A stretch of DNA of 64,000 nucleotides from Mesostigma viride (GCA_009746045.1 RPFO01000253.1:3671872-3735871), one strand, 5' to 3'; positions 20,883-31,937 are shown, counted from the first letter of the stretch. Made by a program: numbers and translations. The notes: generated by a model not told the origin, from the letters alone.

Positions 20883-21429
20883 ATCTCTACTTTGGTGTTT
20901 CTCTTGAAGTCGCAACCTTCCGGGTAGTACAACGTTGATCAGATGTCTGTCATCCGAGAAGATTCATAGAGTTGCGGAAAACTTACGGTGTTACAGACTG
21001 AGACACATCCTGATGTGACTGTCTTGCTCTGTAACACTAGAAGTCAGCCGTAACCGTTGTCTCTACTAGGCAGACGATCGCGACTCCATGTGGAAGTATG
21101 AGTAGTTCGAAGACACAATCACCTTTACCCCCTACTAATCAAGGTTTGGAGATCCGTCATCATCTCTGGAACCCATTGCTAGGGAAGGTGCTGAGACAAC
21201 TGCTCGTACTCCACGGCGTCAACTTGATTTCAACCGTACTTCTATGTCTGAAGTGAGGCGGCCCTCGTTGTCCATAGGGCCCAAGTTTTCCGTCATTGCA
21301 TCTGGTCTCCAACCAGGCGAACCATCGCTGACAGGCGTGGGTCGAGGAGCGTCACTGTCGCCCAGGATTCCAAGCGCGCGAACGAGTCCTGTGCGAGTGC
21401 ATCATCTTCATTTCTTTTCCCGCTAAATA

Positions 21430-22602
21430 CCACGCCTGGAAGAGACGGGACCAGACTTGCAGCGGATCGCCTCTCAGCAGCTAAAATCAGATTATTACAC
21501 GATGAACAACACGCAGCGATGTATAGAAAGATGGTGGAGGAGGTGGAACAGGATGTGGGAAGACTTCGTCAGAGAATTGAGGAGGAGGAGGCGGCCATGC
21601 GTGACATGGTTGCTGGATTGGGGAGAGAGGCTCCTCGGTTGGGTGACGGAAGGGTTTTACCTATAGTACCGCAGTTACTACGAGGAATGAGACGCAGGAT
21701 AGCGATAGGCAGGATCCAGCGCAGACGACCTCGGTCACCTTCACCACCCCCGCCAGCGACGTCCCCGTGACCGTCACTATACCACCGCATCAAGGTTCCG
21801 CCCCGCCATTTCCAAAAATCGAATCCGTAGACAAGCTGTCGCTCACCAATCTAACCCACCGCAGTTTCGATCATTTCTCTACTCGATTCCAGGATGTGTT
21901 CGCTATCCACTTTGCTAACTACGGCAAACGAGCGGAAGAACGACTTTCCCTGGACATCCAGAAGAAGATGGTTCGACAGCGAATGAGCGACAGTGCAGCC
22001 GACAGGTTTGATGAGTTTTTACGATCCTCAGCAGGTAATACTTGCAAGGATTTGCCATCTCTCATGCTTTCATTTCGACGTTTTCTCCTTCCCCAGGACC
22101 AGCTCCGTCTGGACCGGGACGCGTTGGCCAACTGTACTCAGTCCGGCCTGACACTACCACAATACGTAGAGACGTTTACCAACCTGAGGGCCAAAATCCC
22201 CCAGTGCTCTGATTCTGAAGCTCTTCACAGGTTTCTGCATGGGCTTCCCCTCAAGTCAGGGTGGATATTGACAAGCATTTCTCCCCTTTCGACTATGTCG
22301 AGTGGAAGTGGGATACTGTGCTGTCTTATGCCCTCACGCTGTGCCGTGTCCCTGACTTTTCCCTCAAGTGGGAGCCTGCTGCAGGCAACCAGGCGCCTGC
22401 TGTTAAGAAGCCCCTGAACCAGCTGAACGCTGTGATGGAGGAGCTCAGTGCCATGGAGCAGTCCAAAGGAGCCTGTTTCACGTGTGGCCAGCTGGGACAC
22501 TTTGCACGGGATTGCCCCAAGCGAGACCAGTTCCCAGCGACACCAAGGGTCCTCAGGGGGTTCTTCCATTCACCAGACCATCCACCTTCCCTCCTGGGGT
22601 GA
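21430..22602 (+). pseudogene. gag: Chromovirus gag, frame-shifted
   Basis: The coding signal changes frame twice. The first part (to about 21755) encodes a charged coiled coil (MYRKMVEEVEQDVGRLRQRI...) and a Pro/Ser/Arg-rich hinge. The second (about 21755-22255) encodes the capsid-like part. The third (22257-22602) encodes the end of the capsid and the zinc knuckle CFTCGQLGHFARDC. Gag would assemble particles and package RNA. With these breaks it cannot be made from a single frame unless the shifts are assembly errors. Confidence 0.8.
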
Positions 22603-22719
22603 GCCAGAGCGACCACAGGGCACAGCCTGGGTTTAGACCCAACTTCCAGGCTTCGGGCAAGGGACCCTTCCAGCCCAAGGGATTCACAGGCAAGACAGGC
22701 GTCGGATGGTCAACGCCCT

Positions 22720-23808
22720 GTGGCACCTCCTAGCAGAGGAGGAGGAGGGAGAAGGGAGGCAGACGGCATAGAGGATCAGCAGGTGCAGCCTTCAGTGGGG
22801 AGCTCGTCTCAGATCATCCTCCTGAGCTGCCAAAAAACTAGTGGAGCCCCCAGGACTACGTCCAGCGGTGGAGTTAACTGGTTTGCCTGCTGTGCATGTC
22901 CGTCCTGTGAACAACTTGTTGCCTCTGATTCCACCACCCCATTGGGCCCTCCTATTCCCAGTCAACTCTTGAAGTTCCAGGCTAGGCTGTTGAACGTGCC
23001 AGTCCCTTTGGCTCAGCCTTTATGTCTCTTCATGATTGACTCAGGTGCAGGAAGTAACTACATTTCCACTTCCTTGGTGCAGGAGCTGCATCTACCAGTG
23101 CTCCCCCACCCTGTGCCTGTTAAGGTCCAATATTCTGATGGTAGGCAGAGTAACTCACCTGGCTACGTGCAACTGCTTTTTCAAGTGTGCTCACGTCAAA
23201 CCTTGTCTGTCACAGCAGATGTCATTCCACTCACTGCTGCTGATGTGATTTTGGGGATGCCATGGTTGGAGTCTGCTAATCCTGCCATCTTGTGGTCTGA
23301 GAAGGTGGTGCAGTTTCAGGATGGGTCAGTGTGGGACGCCACCACAGTGATTAAGGGGGGAGAAAGACCAGTCACAGAGTGCTGTTCTACTAATGAGGCT
23401 GTCAATGATGGGAGAGGGGTTGCAGGTGCCAAGGAGGACGTCAAGGTGCCTTCACTGGAAGAGAAACGTGCTGCCTTACTTAAGCACGTATGGTCTGCCA
23501 ATCACACCTTGTCTTACCTGGCTACTTACCCAGTGGAACACGTCTTTCTCTTACAGTTGGTTCCTAACTCACCCTCTGATGAGACTCATGGCCACACGGT
23601 GAATGCTGTGAACCCAGTACCAGCTGTCACAGAGGAGGAGCAGAAGCTGCATGATGCCCTTTTGGACAGGTTTGCTGCCATTTTTGAGGACAAAATGCCA
23701 CAGTACCCCCTGAAGGGCCAATCACTCATGTCATCAAGCTTGTGGATGGTGCCAGGCCTCCCTTTGTTCCCATGTACAGGATGGGGCCAGCTGAGATGGC
23801 AGAGCTGA
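22720..23808 (+). CDS. pro: Chromovirus aspartic protease region (start of pol)
   Basis: The open frame contains the protease signature FMIDSGAGSNYIS (Asp-Ser-Gly in place of the commoner Asp-Thr-Gly) and the downstream ADVILGMPWL flap/Ile-Leu-Gly motif, about 90 residues apart as usual. It then runs into the region before RT. The pol frame changes near 23705 at a CCCCC run, so the last 30 or so codons of this ORF are out of frame. Confidence 0.8.
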   Translation: MAPPSRGGGGRREADGIEDQQVQPSVGSSSQIILLSCQKTSGAPRTTSSGGVNWFACCACPSCEQLVASDSTTPLGPPIPSQLLKFQARLLNVPVPLAQPLCLFMIDSGAGSNYISTSLVQELHLPVLPHPVPVKVQYSDGRQSNSPGYVQLLFQVCSRQTLSVTADVIPLTAADVILGMPWLESANPAILWSEKVVQFQDGSVWDATTVIKGGERPVTECCSTNEAVNDGRGVAGAKEDVKVPSLEEKRAALLKHVWSANHTLSYLATYPVEHVFLLQLVPNSPSDETHGHTVNAVNPVPAVTEEEQKLHDALLDRFAAIFEDKMPQYPLKGQSLMSSSLWMVPGLPLFPCTGWGQLRWQS

Positions 23809-25271
23809 AGGTGATCTTGACAGGCCTGTTGGAAGCTGGACTCATTCTTCCTGCCAATAGTCCTTTCAGCTCTGGGTGTTTGCTTGTCCCCAAGCATGAT
23901 GGTGGATGGCGGTTGTGCATTGATCTGAGAGGCCTGAACAAGGTCACAGTGAAGTCCAAGTATCCCTTGCCACGGATTGATGAGCTGCTAGAGAGGACAG
24001 CTGGATCATCTTACTTCACCAAGTTTGACCTTAGACACGCGTTCTGGCAGATCAGGATAGCTACTGAGGACATTCCAAAAACTGCATTCTCCACACCCTG
24101 GGGTCAGTTCCAGTGGACTGTGATGCCCATGGGGGCCTCCAACAGCCCAGCTACTATGCAGATGTTTGTGAATGCTATCTTTGGCCATCTGACAGGGAAC
24201 TCTCTGCCTCAGATCTCCCCTGATCTCAGGAATCCCAGGTTCAAAGACATTGCCCACCTGTGTGACCCTGCAAGACCCGTGTTCAGGACCTGCGTGGTGG
24301 CCTACATGGACGACATCCTGGTGCACTCAAAGACGTTCAAGGAGCATCTGGAGAACGTGGAGGAGGTCCTGAAGGTCATCCAGCACTACCACTTGTCTGT
24401 CAAGAGGTCTAAGGTGGAGTGGGGGCATGAAGTGGGGTTCCTAGGGTACAAGTTGAGTTCCTTGGGTATGACACCTGACAATGCTAAGATTGCTGCCATC
24501 CTTGAGTGGCCTGTGTTGCAGTCTGCACATGATGTCAAGTCCTTCCTGGGCATGGTGGGGTGGTACAGGCGTTTTATCCCTGACATGGCTGCCATCTCCA
24601 CCCCCTTGCTTGAGTTAATCAAGAAGGATGTTCAGTTTGAGTGGACAGATAGGTGTCAGCAGGCCTTTGACCTGTTGAAGCAGAAGCTCACATCCACCCC
24701 TGTGCTAGTGGGTCCCAACCCAGATCTACCTTATCAGGTTAGGTCAGATGCCTCTCAAGGCGCCATAGGTGCTGTGCTGATGCAAGACCATGGCTATGGA
24801 CCACAGCCAGTGGAGTACATGTCTAAAACCATGAGCTCAGCTGAACGTAACTACCCTGTACACGAGCAGGAGTTGCTGGGTTTAGTGGTAGCATGTCACA
24901 AGTGGGAGCATCTGTTGAAGGGAGCTCAGTTTTCTGTGGCTAGCAGTGCTACAGATGGGCTAGGGCAAGAGTCTATCACCCTGATGACTGACCACAGGCC
25001 CTTGGTGCACGTGCTAGAACAGAGTAGGATGAGTAAGAGGATGGCTGGGTGGATGGAGTACCTAGGGGGATTCTATCCTTTCTCTGTGCAGTATGTCCCA
25101 GGATCACAGAATGTGGTGCCAGACGCCCTCTCTAGAAGAAGGGATCTGATGGGAGCATTTCACGAGGATCTGGATATTTGTGCTGCCATGGTTTCTGTAG
25201 TAGAGTGTGGTGCTGTCACCAGGGCACAGGCAGCTAACCAGCAAACCTCCAAGCTGAGCCACACCCTGTAG
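23712..25271 (+). CDS. pol: Chromovirus reverse transcriptase and RNase H
   Basis: An open stretch of about 510 codons without its own natural start; it continues pol after the frame change near 23705. RT motifs are the LVPKHDGGWRLCIDLRGLN segment, FDLRHAFWQI, MPMGASNSPATMQ and YMDD at 24303-24314. The thumb (FLGYKLSSLGMTPD, FLGMVGWYRRFIPD) and RNase H follow (SDASQGAIGAVLMQ, EQELLG, TDHRPL, VPDALSRR). All catalytic Asp/Glu positions I can check are kept. Confidence 0.9.
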   Translation, partial: EGPITHVIKLVDGARPPFVPMYRMGPAEMAELKVILTGLLEAGLILPANSPFSSGCLLVPKHDGGWRLCIDLRGLNKVTVKSKYPLPRIDELLERTAGSSYFTKFDLRHAFWQIRIATEDIPKTAFSTPWGQFQWTVMPMGASNSPATMQMFVNAIFGHLTGNSLPQISPDLRNPRFKDIAHLCDPARPVFRTCVVAYMDDILVHSKTFKEHLENVEEVLKVIQHYHLSVKRSKVEWGHEVGFLGYKLSSLGMTPDNAKIAAILEWPVLQSAHDVKSFLGMVGWYRRFIPDMAAISTPLLELIKKDVQFEWTDRCQQAFDLLKQKLTSTPVLVGPNPDLPYQVRSDASQGAIGAVLMQDHGYGPQPVEYMSKTMSSAERNYPVHEQELLGLVVACHKWEHLLKGAQFSVASSATDGLGQESITLMTDHRPLVHVLEQSRMSKRMAGWMEYLGGFYPFSVQYVPGSQNVVPDALSRRRDLMGAFHEDLDICAAMVSVVECGAVTRAQAANQQTSKLSHTL

Positions 25272-25469
25272 AGGCTAGCTTTAGTCACGAGATGCTCATT
25301 GACCAGGGCTTGTCCCAGGGTCGACAGGCGTCCAGGGTGGGGGTCAGTCACTGCAGAGCAGTCTTAGGGAGGGTTCTGCTAGCAGCCAGCCCACTCACAC
25401 TACACAACCAAGCACAGAGAATCCTAGGAGGGGAAGGGACGGCCCAGGAAGTGGATACTGGAGCCAGGG

Positions 25470-26822
25470 ATGCTGACCAAGTCTAGAGGATTGGCAGCTG
25501 AGATCAAGGGGAAGTCACGTACACCTGTGGCTGATGTTCTGTCATCCAAGCATCTAGTCACTAGTCACCTGCAGGAGGGTGAGGTGCTGCAGCTGCAGCC
25601 TTTAGGACCTGGCAAACAGCTAGTCCTGCCTAACCCTATGAGTATAGCCCTGCTGGACGTGATTAAGGCCTTCACTAAAACTGAGGACCTGGCCACTAAG
25701 GCCATTCAGGAAGGAAGCTTTGGTAACAGACCTGTGGAGTACTGGGAGGGAGTCCTGTATGTCCACACCCAGGATGCAGATCATGTAGTAACCAGGAAGG
25801 TTATGTGCCAGAAATGGCCATTCCCACTGTGTTGCATTGCTTCCATGACGACGTGACTGCATGTCATCCTGGGTATGCTAAGCTCTCCATGAAGTACAAG
25901 AGAGGTTTTGGTGGCCTGGCATGTTTCGTGATATCAAAGCCTATGTGGCTTCCTGTGACTCATGCCAAAGGAATAAGGTTAGGACTCAGGCAGTGCCTAT
26001 CTTTCCTATGGCCATGCCTATTCCCCTTCGACCCTGGATCAGTGTGACCATGGACTTCATTTGTGGCTTGCCTGTTTCTGATGCTGGCAATGACAGGATA
26101 CTAGTGGTGATGGACAGGCTGTCTAGAATGTGCCACCTCATCCCCTGCAATGCCCATCTCACAGCTGCCCAGTGTGTAGAGTTGTTCATGAAGGAGTGTA
26201 CAGATTGCATGGCATGCCACGTGTAATCATCACTGACCAGGATCCCTTGTGGATGTCTGGGTTTTGGAAGTCCTTCTTTGACATCCTAGACACTAAGTTG
26301 GCCTTTGGAGTAGCATACAGGTGTGCCAGCACGGGGGCTGTGGAGAGGCTGAACCGTATTGTACGGGAATGCCAGAAGCACTATTGTACCCATGATAACA
26401 AGGAATGGGACAAGAAACTTCCCTTCATAGAGTTTGCCATCAACAACTCACCCCTGGCTCCTCACCAAATGTCTCCATTTGTCATTTGCCATGGCCAGTG
26501 CCCCTTGACTCCATTTGACCTGGAGTTACCTGATAGGGATGCTGAAGGCCCCTTCAGAAGACGCCTAACCTCTGTCCACCAGTTGATTGCATCCTTCCAG
26601 GAAGCTCACAGTATGGTGGCTGCTCAGATGTTGCATGCACAGGACAAGTATTTAAACAATGCTTGGCAACAGATGTTGGCTACACACACCTTTGTGGCTC
26701 CTGGTGACCTGGTGCTCTTGGAGGCTAATCGTGTGCTACCTGAAAAGGAGCAATGCAGGAAACTGCAACCCTTGTGGTTGGGACCTTACCCTGTCCTGAC
26801 ACCTTCCACTATGGGACTGTAG
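25470..26822 (+). pseudogene. int: Chromovirus integrase, broken by frame changes
   Basis: In pieces over three frames: the HHCC zinc region (HCFHDDVTACHPGY, then CDSCQRNK), a frame change near 25912, then the core. The core keeps the first Asp (VTMDFICGLP), the second Asp (VIITDQDP) and the Glu (GAVERLNR). The usual HPQTDGQ stretch before that Glu is replaced by RCASTGA. Another frame change is near 26195. The enzyme would insert the cDNA into the genome; as read, it cannot be translated in one piece. Confidence 0.8.
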
Positions 26823-26829
26823 TTCAAGT

Positions 26830-27170
26830 CCAGGTGCCTTCCCACTGGAGGCTTAAGACTAACGTGTTTCACCTGGCCCAGCTCAAACTGTATAAACGCA
26901 ATACCTTGCAGGGACGCCTTTCTGCCCATTACCATTTGAGCTGGATACTGAGGGGGAGAGGATATATGAAGTGGAGCAGCTGGTGGCTCACAGAGTCAAA
27001 GGAAAGGGTAGGACCAAGCAGCTGCAGTTTAAGGTGCACTGGAAAGGAGAGTTAGAGTCTACTGCCACATGGCTGTGGTTGTCTGACTTGACTCACTGCC
27101 ATGAGTGGTCCAGGAGTATTGCCAAAAGAAGGGGCTCACTCTTCCTTCTTGGTATACTGAGTTGGTGAAA
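26830..27170 (+). pseudogene. Integrase end and chromodomain
   Basis: After the GPY-like LWLGPYPVL segment come FHLAQLKLYK and a chromodomain-type block: EQLVAHRV, QFKVHWKG, ATWLWLSDL. Chromodomains direct chromovirus integration to marked chromatin. The reading frame changes again near 27105 (after CHE). Confidence 0.7.
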
Positions 27171-27217
27171 ACCACTGCTCCCCTTCCTATATCTCAGGAC
27201 TAACGAATGGTTTCTTC

Positions 27218-28083
27218 GTGCATGCTGTGTGGTCCCAGATGGAGGAGGAGTTCACGTACCCCAACTTGGGCCTGGGCGCCACCACGGAGGAAGGGGTCAC
27301 GGGTATGCATCCAGACCCCAACCCCATGAGTTATGTGGAATCCCTGTTTGACAGTATTGTCAGGCGTGACCTTAGGAGGGGTCAGCAGATGGATACCATT
27401 AACAAGCTCTTGCATTCAGTGATCTCCAAGCAGGATAAGCTACAGGAGCTTCTTCAGGGGTTGTCCTTGTCCCAGCCCAGATGGGGAGTGGTGTTAACAT
27501 AGCTCTCAGCTCCAGCAGCACTCCCATCATTCAGATTCCTCGTCATGTGGTACCTGTCAAGAATGTGGTGGCCTATGTGGATCACAGGAAGTGCATGGGA
27601 CCTTGTGAGCATTGTGAGACGCTGGCCAAGGCAGTGGCTGCCCTTAACAGGGAGGAGGGGGAAGTGAGCCCTGAGGGTTATGTGGAGGAGGTCTTGTCTC
27701 AGTTGCACACCAGCCTGTATGAGATTGGCTCTCCTTTTGTGGGCCACCTGTTGCACAGGATGTTTGCCTTGACTCCAGGACCTGAGATTGACATGAGACC
27801 TGCAGAGGGGCAGGATATGTTGACCACCTTGCCTGAGGCTTTGAAAGGAGCCTTCATGCAGTTCCAGCCAGTGAGCATGGGTGAGGCCTCCTACATGGAG
27901 TTGTTGGAGTTTTCAGTCAGCAGGGAGACTTTGACTTGGCTCCTTCTTCTTCCAGCTCGGTCAAGGGGTGCTTCCCTTTGGAGACATCCAACCTTTTCTG
28001 CAGCCCAGGGTTGCCTAAGTTACCATGGAGCTCAAGGTTCGTCTGACCCCATTGAGGGTGTTGGTGCCTTTGATAGGTGCTAA
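27218..28083 (+). CDS. Extra ORFs between pol and the 3' LTR, unknown function
   Basis: Two overlapping frames (27218-27502 and 27481-28083) that may be one protein with a frame change near 27490. The first part is acidic, with a helical stretch (SIVRRDLRRGQQMDTINKLL). The second has KCMGPCEHCETLAK, a possible Cys cluster, and helical segments. There is no signal peptide or clear membrane segment, so it does not look like an envelope protein. I recognise no domain. The position, downstream of the integrase, is where some plant Ty3 elements carry accessory ORFs. Confidence 0.45.
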
Positions 28084-28752
28084 GTGGTCAGTGGTCAAGA
28101 CCTTTCTCCAGTTCTGGTGGGCGTACAGGTCATGGGTGAGCAGGCACAAGACGTCTTCTACTTGGGTGATGGATCCTGAGAGCCAGTCTGTGGTGCTTCT
28201 CTCCTACCCAGGGACATGCCTGCGTTATGTTGCCCAGATGGCAGCAGGGGCTGCAGAGACGTGCATGGTGCTGCAGGTCAGCAGGAACTGGCCAGATTGG
28301 TTCACATGGTGGAGCAGTTTCCCTTGTTTGGGACCAGGGGCAAGGATGGTGTGAATGGGGATTGGTATAGCCTGTGAAGAACAGAGCTGTGCAGGAAGAG
28401 GATGGGAAGGATGGGGGAAGAGCATGGAAGGTGCTTTGGATTGTGGTGTGAGGGGGGGATTCCAGGATGGATGATGGGGGGGGGCTCCAGTCCAGTTCTG
28501 ATGTTCCAGTCCAGAGTTCCAGGTTCCAGGATGCTGAATGGAAGACCTTGTATTATGAGATGTGTTTATCTGGCTTTATAGTAGATAAGGTAGTGACTTG
28601 TTTGCTGTAGAGACCTGTGACTAGATGTTATGAGATAGGAGGCCCTGTTTCAGGGATGTAAAAACCCATCTGCTTTTCCCAAGAGATGGTGGATTTCTGT
28701 TCAATGTTCCTCTGCCTTCAAGAGTTGGCTATTGGACCTGGGAGGTCCAGTT

Positions 28753-28766
28753 TTGAGGGGGAGATA
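28753..28766 (+). promoter_or_regulatory. Polypurine tract
   Basis: TTGAGGGGGAGATA directly before the 3' LTR, the expected plus-strand primer. Confidence 0.75.
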
Positions 28767-29546
28767 TGTAACAAGCAAAAATGACTTTGTTGTTACATCC
28801 TTTGTTTTGTGAATGTTTGGCTTTTATTCGAGGACTTTTGGATCAGTATTGAGAAAGTTATGAGGTTTCTAAGACGACGGTACTTGGAGCTGATACTTTG
28901 TCAGCCAACTGATAGGAACCCTCATTGGTCGTGGCCTGATCCACGTAGGGTTGTAGTTTGTTGGCTGATACTACTGATAGGAGCCCTCATTGGTCGTGGC
29001 CTGATCCACGTGGGGTTGTAGTTTGTTAGTTGGTACTATTGAGTCTTAAATGCTCCTTTGGGACTTCAGTGCTCACGACAGATTTAGGATCTCATGGAAA
29101 GATTCTGCCAGGCTGTGTGTGGTGTTGTTCTGTTTTGTGTGACTAGGATGGATACGAAGATCTTGTATAGGATTCCATGGTTCTGATTGGTTCTCTTCAG
29201 GCTAAGGTTGGAGCAAGCTCGACAAGCACGTCGATATCAAGGACGTGGGGTCGCCATTGTTGCTACGTTGGTTTTGATTCACCATGGTATAATAAAGCTT
29301 GGCTTTGTTGTCCAATCCATAAGAGCCCCTTGGCTATAGACGTCCTTCAGTTCCACAGAGGTCGTCTACACACGAGCTTGTCTTTGTGTCTACAAGGGGT
29401 GTGATTCCCTAAATCACGTGCTGTGGAATTTCCATCTCAACGTTGCTCGGATACTTGAAGTTCTGCAACTCAGGAAAGCAACCCAGGTAAAAAGATCTTT
29501 CATATTGGACTGTGGATGATGATGATGATCATTTTTAGTCGTTACA
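28767..29546 (+). repeat. 3' LTR of the chromovirus
   Basis: Same ends as the 5' LTR (TGTAACAAG...GTTACA), followed by the duplication ATTAG. Confidence 0.93.
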
Positions 29547-29745
29547 ATTAGTAAATTGAAACATATCTCCGTTGGGAGTACATGTAGCACATATCCCTGA
29601 GAAGGGGTGTATGGCTTTTTAAAAATACATTCTGGGCTACTTCCTGCAAGGGGCGGTGTAAGCTACACCTGCTCTGGATGCACAAAGTGCACCTGCACCA
29701 CCATGATGTATCATACCTAAGTTGAGGCCTCGCATGGGGTGGGAG
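29547..29745 (-). repeat. SINE-like 3'-end repeat, interrupted by the chromovirus
   Basis: It carries CTCCGTTGGGAG, ATGTAGCACATATCCCTGAG and a later TGCACCTGCACCACCATGAT. The same sequence is at 30698-30850 and, in the other orientation, at 62735-62907. Its (TTAA)n tail lies on the left and was split by the chromovirus insertion (AATTAATTAG at 20082-20091). Confidence 0.6.
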
Positions 29746-29817
29746 ATCATCATGGCTAAACAATGGCTAGGGCATGGCTTTTCAGCAGAGAGTAGCTCTC
29801 TGCATAGGCAGAGCTTT

Positions 29818-30283
29818 TCTAAATTCTTAACCCGTGTTTTTTTTTTAGAACTCGATATACTGCGTTATAAGCTATTTATAGAACACGTCATGACATCTAG
29901 GGAATTTTTTTTTTCATAGTCATGTGTATACTTTCCTGAAAGCCCATAAATCAAAGGATTTTTTGAGCTACTCAGACCTACAAAGTGCTAATTCATTAGA
30001 GAGATACACTGGTTTGAATACAGGGGGGTCTGACCATGACCGCGATTTGTTGACCCTTGGTCACAAGTCATGTGCTTATTCACAAATGGTTCATGAAAAA
30101 ATCTGGCTTCTTGCACGAGCTATGGGCAACATATGCAGGCTCTGTGAAACAAAACTCAGGCGCATTCGGCCACTGGAGCTATTTTTCAAATTAGCATCAC
30201 AATTACAACGCAGTACAACGCAGTGGGAAAAATGAGAGCCCTTCACAACATGGTCAACGCAACGACACGAGCCCCATTAATTA
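29818..30283 (+). repeat. Dispersed repeat, second copy of 4672-5222
   Basis: Matches the reverse complement of 4672-5222 but lacks the micro-insertion found there (GCGGTCATGGTCAGACC is continuous). Confidence 0.75.
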
Positions 30284-30290
30284 AGGATGT

Positions 30291-30463
30291 TGTAAGCTAT
30301 CTAGGTCCTAGTTACAGGGGTGTGGGCACCGCGGCCCGAATCGCTATGAATGCCATACACGGTCACACGCGGAGCCCCCACAGACTTGGGGGGTGGTCTC
30401 CTGCATCACTACTTGCCATCTATCCTTGCGTACCATCTGCCTCCATTAATTAATTAATTAATA
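30291..30463 (+). repeat. SINE-like unit with (ATTA)n tail, copy 1
   Basis: TGTAAGCTATCTAGGTCCTA ... CTTGCGTACCAT, then a poly-ATTA tail. It is nearly identical to 30534-30697, about 70 bp further on. Both end in the same tail, suggesting two insertions or a local tandem duplication. Confidence 0.7.
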
Positions 30464-30533
30464 GACACGTGACTGCGTCACGTGCATGAGCATAAGTCCT
30501 CAGTGGGAGGGGAACATGGGATGGAATGGATGG

Positions 30534-30697
30534 TGTAAGCTATCTAGGTCCTAGTTACAGGGGTGTGGGCACCGCGGCCCGAATCGCTATGAATGCCATA
30601 CGCGGTCACACGCGGAGCCCCCACTGACTTGGGGGTGGTCTCCTTCATCACTACTTGCCATCTATCCTTGCGTACCATTAATTAATTAATTAATTAT
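30534..30697 (+). repeat. SINE-like unit with (ATTA)n tail, copy 2
   Basis: Second copy of 30291-30463, with a few substitutions and a small deletion before the tail. Confidence 0.7.
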
Positions 30698-30990
30698 CAA
30701 CATCACTCTGTTGGGAGTCAATGTAGCACATATCCCTGAGAAGGGGCATATCTGCGCTGGTTGTCTCTTTGATATGGCTTTTAATACATTCTAGGCTACT
30801 TCCTGCAAGAGTGGAATGTAAGCAGCACTTGCTCTAGGTGCCTCAAGGGCACCGGCACCCTCATGATCTTCACACTATGCCCAGCTAAGGGGGAGTATGT
30901 CATGGGGGGGAAGATCATCATGGCTATAGAAGAGCTAGGGCATGGCTTCTCGACAGAGAGCATCTCTCTGCATGGCATAGCAGGGCTAAA
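30698..30990 (-). repeat. SINE-like 3'-end repeat with a micro-insertion
   Basis: Related to 29547-29745 and 62735-62907 (CTGTTGGGAGTCAATGTAGC ... CTTCCTGCAAGAG). The (TTAA)n tail is at its left side. It contains the 24-bp insertion at 30752-30775. Confidence 0.6.
30752..30775 (+). repeat. Micro-insertion family copy, 20-bp core (duplication ATAT)
   Basis: The core CTGCGCTGGTTGTCTCTTTG (30752-30771) is flanked by ATAT at 30748-30751 and 30772-30775. The related repeat near 62835 reads the same flanks without the core. The core is identical to that of the arm-2 copy at 50249. Confidence 0.8.
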
Positions 30991-31090
30991 TTCTTAATGC
31001 AACATCCATGGGGGTCCCATTATAGACAAAGCATGGCTAAATGTTGAAGGCATCATCCATGGGGGCCATTATGGGCGCACATGCGCGTGG

Positions 31091-31660
31091 ATGCTCCGGC
31101 AGGTCCTTAACGTAGGTTTTTCCGAGCGTCCGTCATCAGAGTCTTTGTATCATGGCATGCCTCGTGTTTCGGACGAGATTAGGCAGCGTAGGATAGCATT
31201 TGTAGGACACCTTGCCCGCACTAGCCAGGTCGACACCACCCTTGGTCTGGCCGGCCCCCAGCGGCTTGGCCAGCCAGGGCGGCATATTCTGACCTGGCCT
31301 GGCCCCGCGGACATTCCCAAAAGGGTAGGGAAACCTGTCACCAACTACGTTCAGATGTTGCTGGACGACCTAGTGGTCCCAGCCCAGTTTGAGCACCGCA
31401 TACACTCTCTCTCCCGTCTTTGGACTGTCATGCAGGACAAGACGCGGTGGAAGAAGATTGTCAAGGCGCACACGCCCGACCCTGTGGGCAAGCCACCTCC
31501 CCCCAAGCGGAGGAGGCGTTTTGATGAGTAGTGTAGTTAGGATTTTCTAGATAGCCTAGCGTTAGTATAGTTCGATCACGCGGCTTCCTCCACCCCATCC
31601 ATCATGGAATATGTGCTACATGACCTCCCCACGGAGGCATGTTATAATTTAATTTTTTTA
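31091..31660 (+). pseudogene. LINE ORF2 C-terminus and 3' UTR (RTE-like), 5'-truncated
   Basis: The open part (31091-31531) encodes the typical RT tail RRIAFVGHLART, then a Pro-rich linker and a basic end (KPPPPKRRRR). The stop is followed by a short 3' UTR with the hairpin-like ACCTCCCCACGGAGG and an AT-rich TTTAATTTTTTTAATTTAAT tail. The minus-strand segment 38490-38880 is a second copy of the same end. The catalytic RT part is missing. Confidence 0.7.
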
Positions 31661-31729
31661 ATTTAATGCGCGTGGGCCACATGCTAGGCTAAGCCTTACT
31701 AATCTACACTACTGGTATATATATTCCTA

Positions 31730-31937
31730 TTAATTAATTAATTAAACTCGTGCTCCCGTTGGGGAGTCACGGAGCACCGAAGTGCTTTTAATCCCTGTGT
31801 GTGCACTACAGGAGAAAGGGCAGAGACCCCCAGTCTCCTTCATGCCAAAGGCATGCCACAGCTGCAATCGGGCGCGGCTAGCTAAAAGGACAGGCTAACG
31901 ATCCGGCAAACTGTGGGTGCAATAAGACCCATGTGAG
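31730..31937 (-). repeat. Repeat with (TTAA)n tail and CTCCCCAACGGGAG hairpin, copy 1
   Basis: Nearly identical over about 205 bp to 36162-36376. On the minus strand it ends with GTGACTCCCCAACGGGAGCA and a TTAATTAATTAA tail. It shares the hairpin-plus-tail pattern with the LINE 3' end at 31600-31660, so it may be a SINE or a LINE 3' UTR. Confidence 0.65.

Larger units (their letters stand above)
20092..29546 (+). mobile_element. Ty3/Gypsy chromovirus, 9.46 kb, young LTRs but broken ORFs
   Basis: Two LTRs of about 779 bp (20092-20869 and 28767-29546) start with TG, end with CA and differ at only a few positions I could see. The flanking 5-bp duplication is ATTAG (20087-20091 and 29547-29551). 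A primer-binding site and a purine tract are in place. The internal order is gag with coiled coil and zinc knuckle, protease, RT, RNase H, integrase and chromodomain, then an extra ORF. At least six frame changes interrupt gag and pol. The insertion sits directly behind the GDSL stop codon of arm 1. Confidence 0.95.

Noticed and set aside
22240-22270. Programmed ribosomal frameshift in the chromovirus gag
   Set aside because: No slippery heptamer is visible, and several more frame changes follow in pol; decay or sequence error is simpler.
29722-30453. Short proteins in the 29.7-30.4 kb repeats
   Set aside because: The frames are not kept between the repeat copies and have no domains; the segment is a dispersed repeat.
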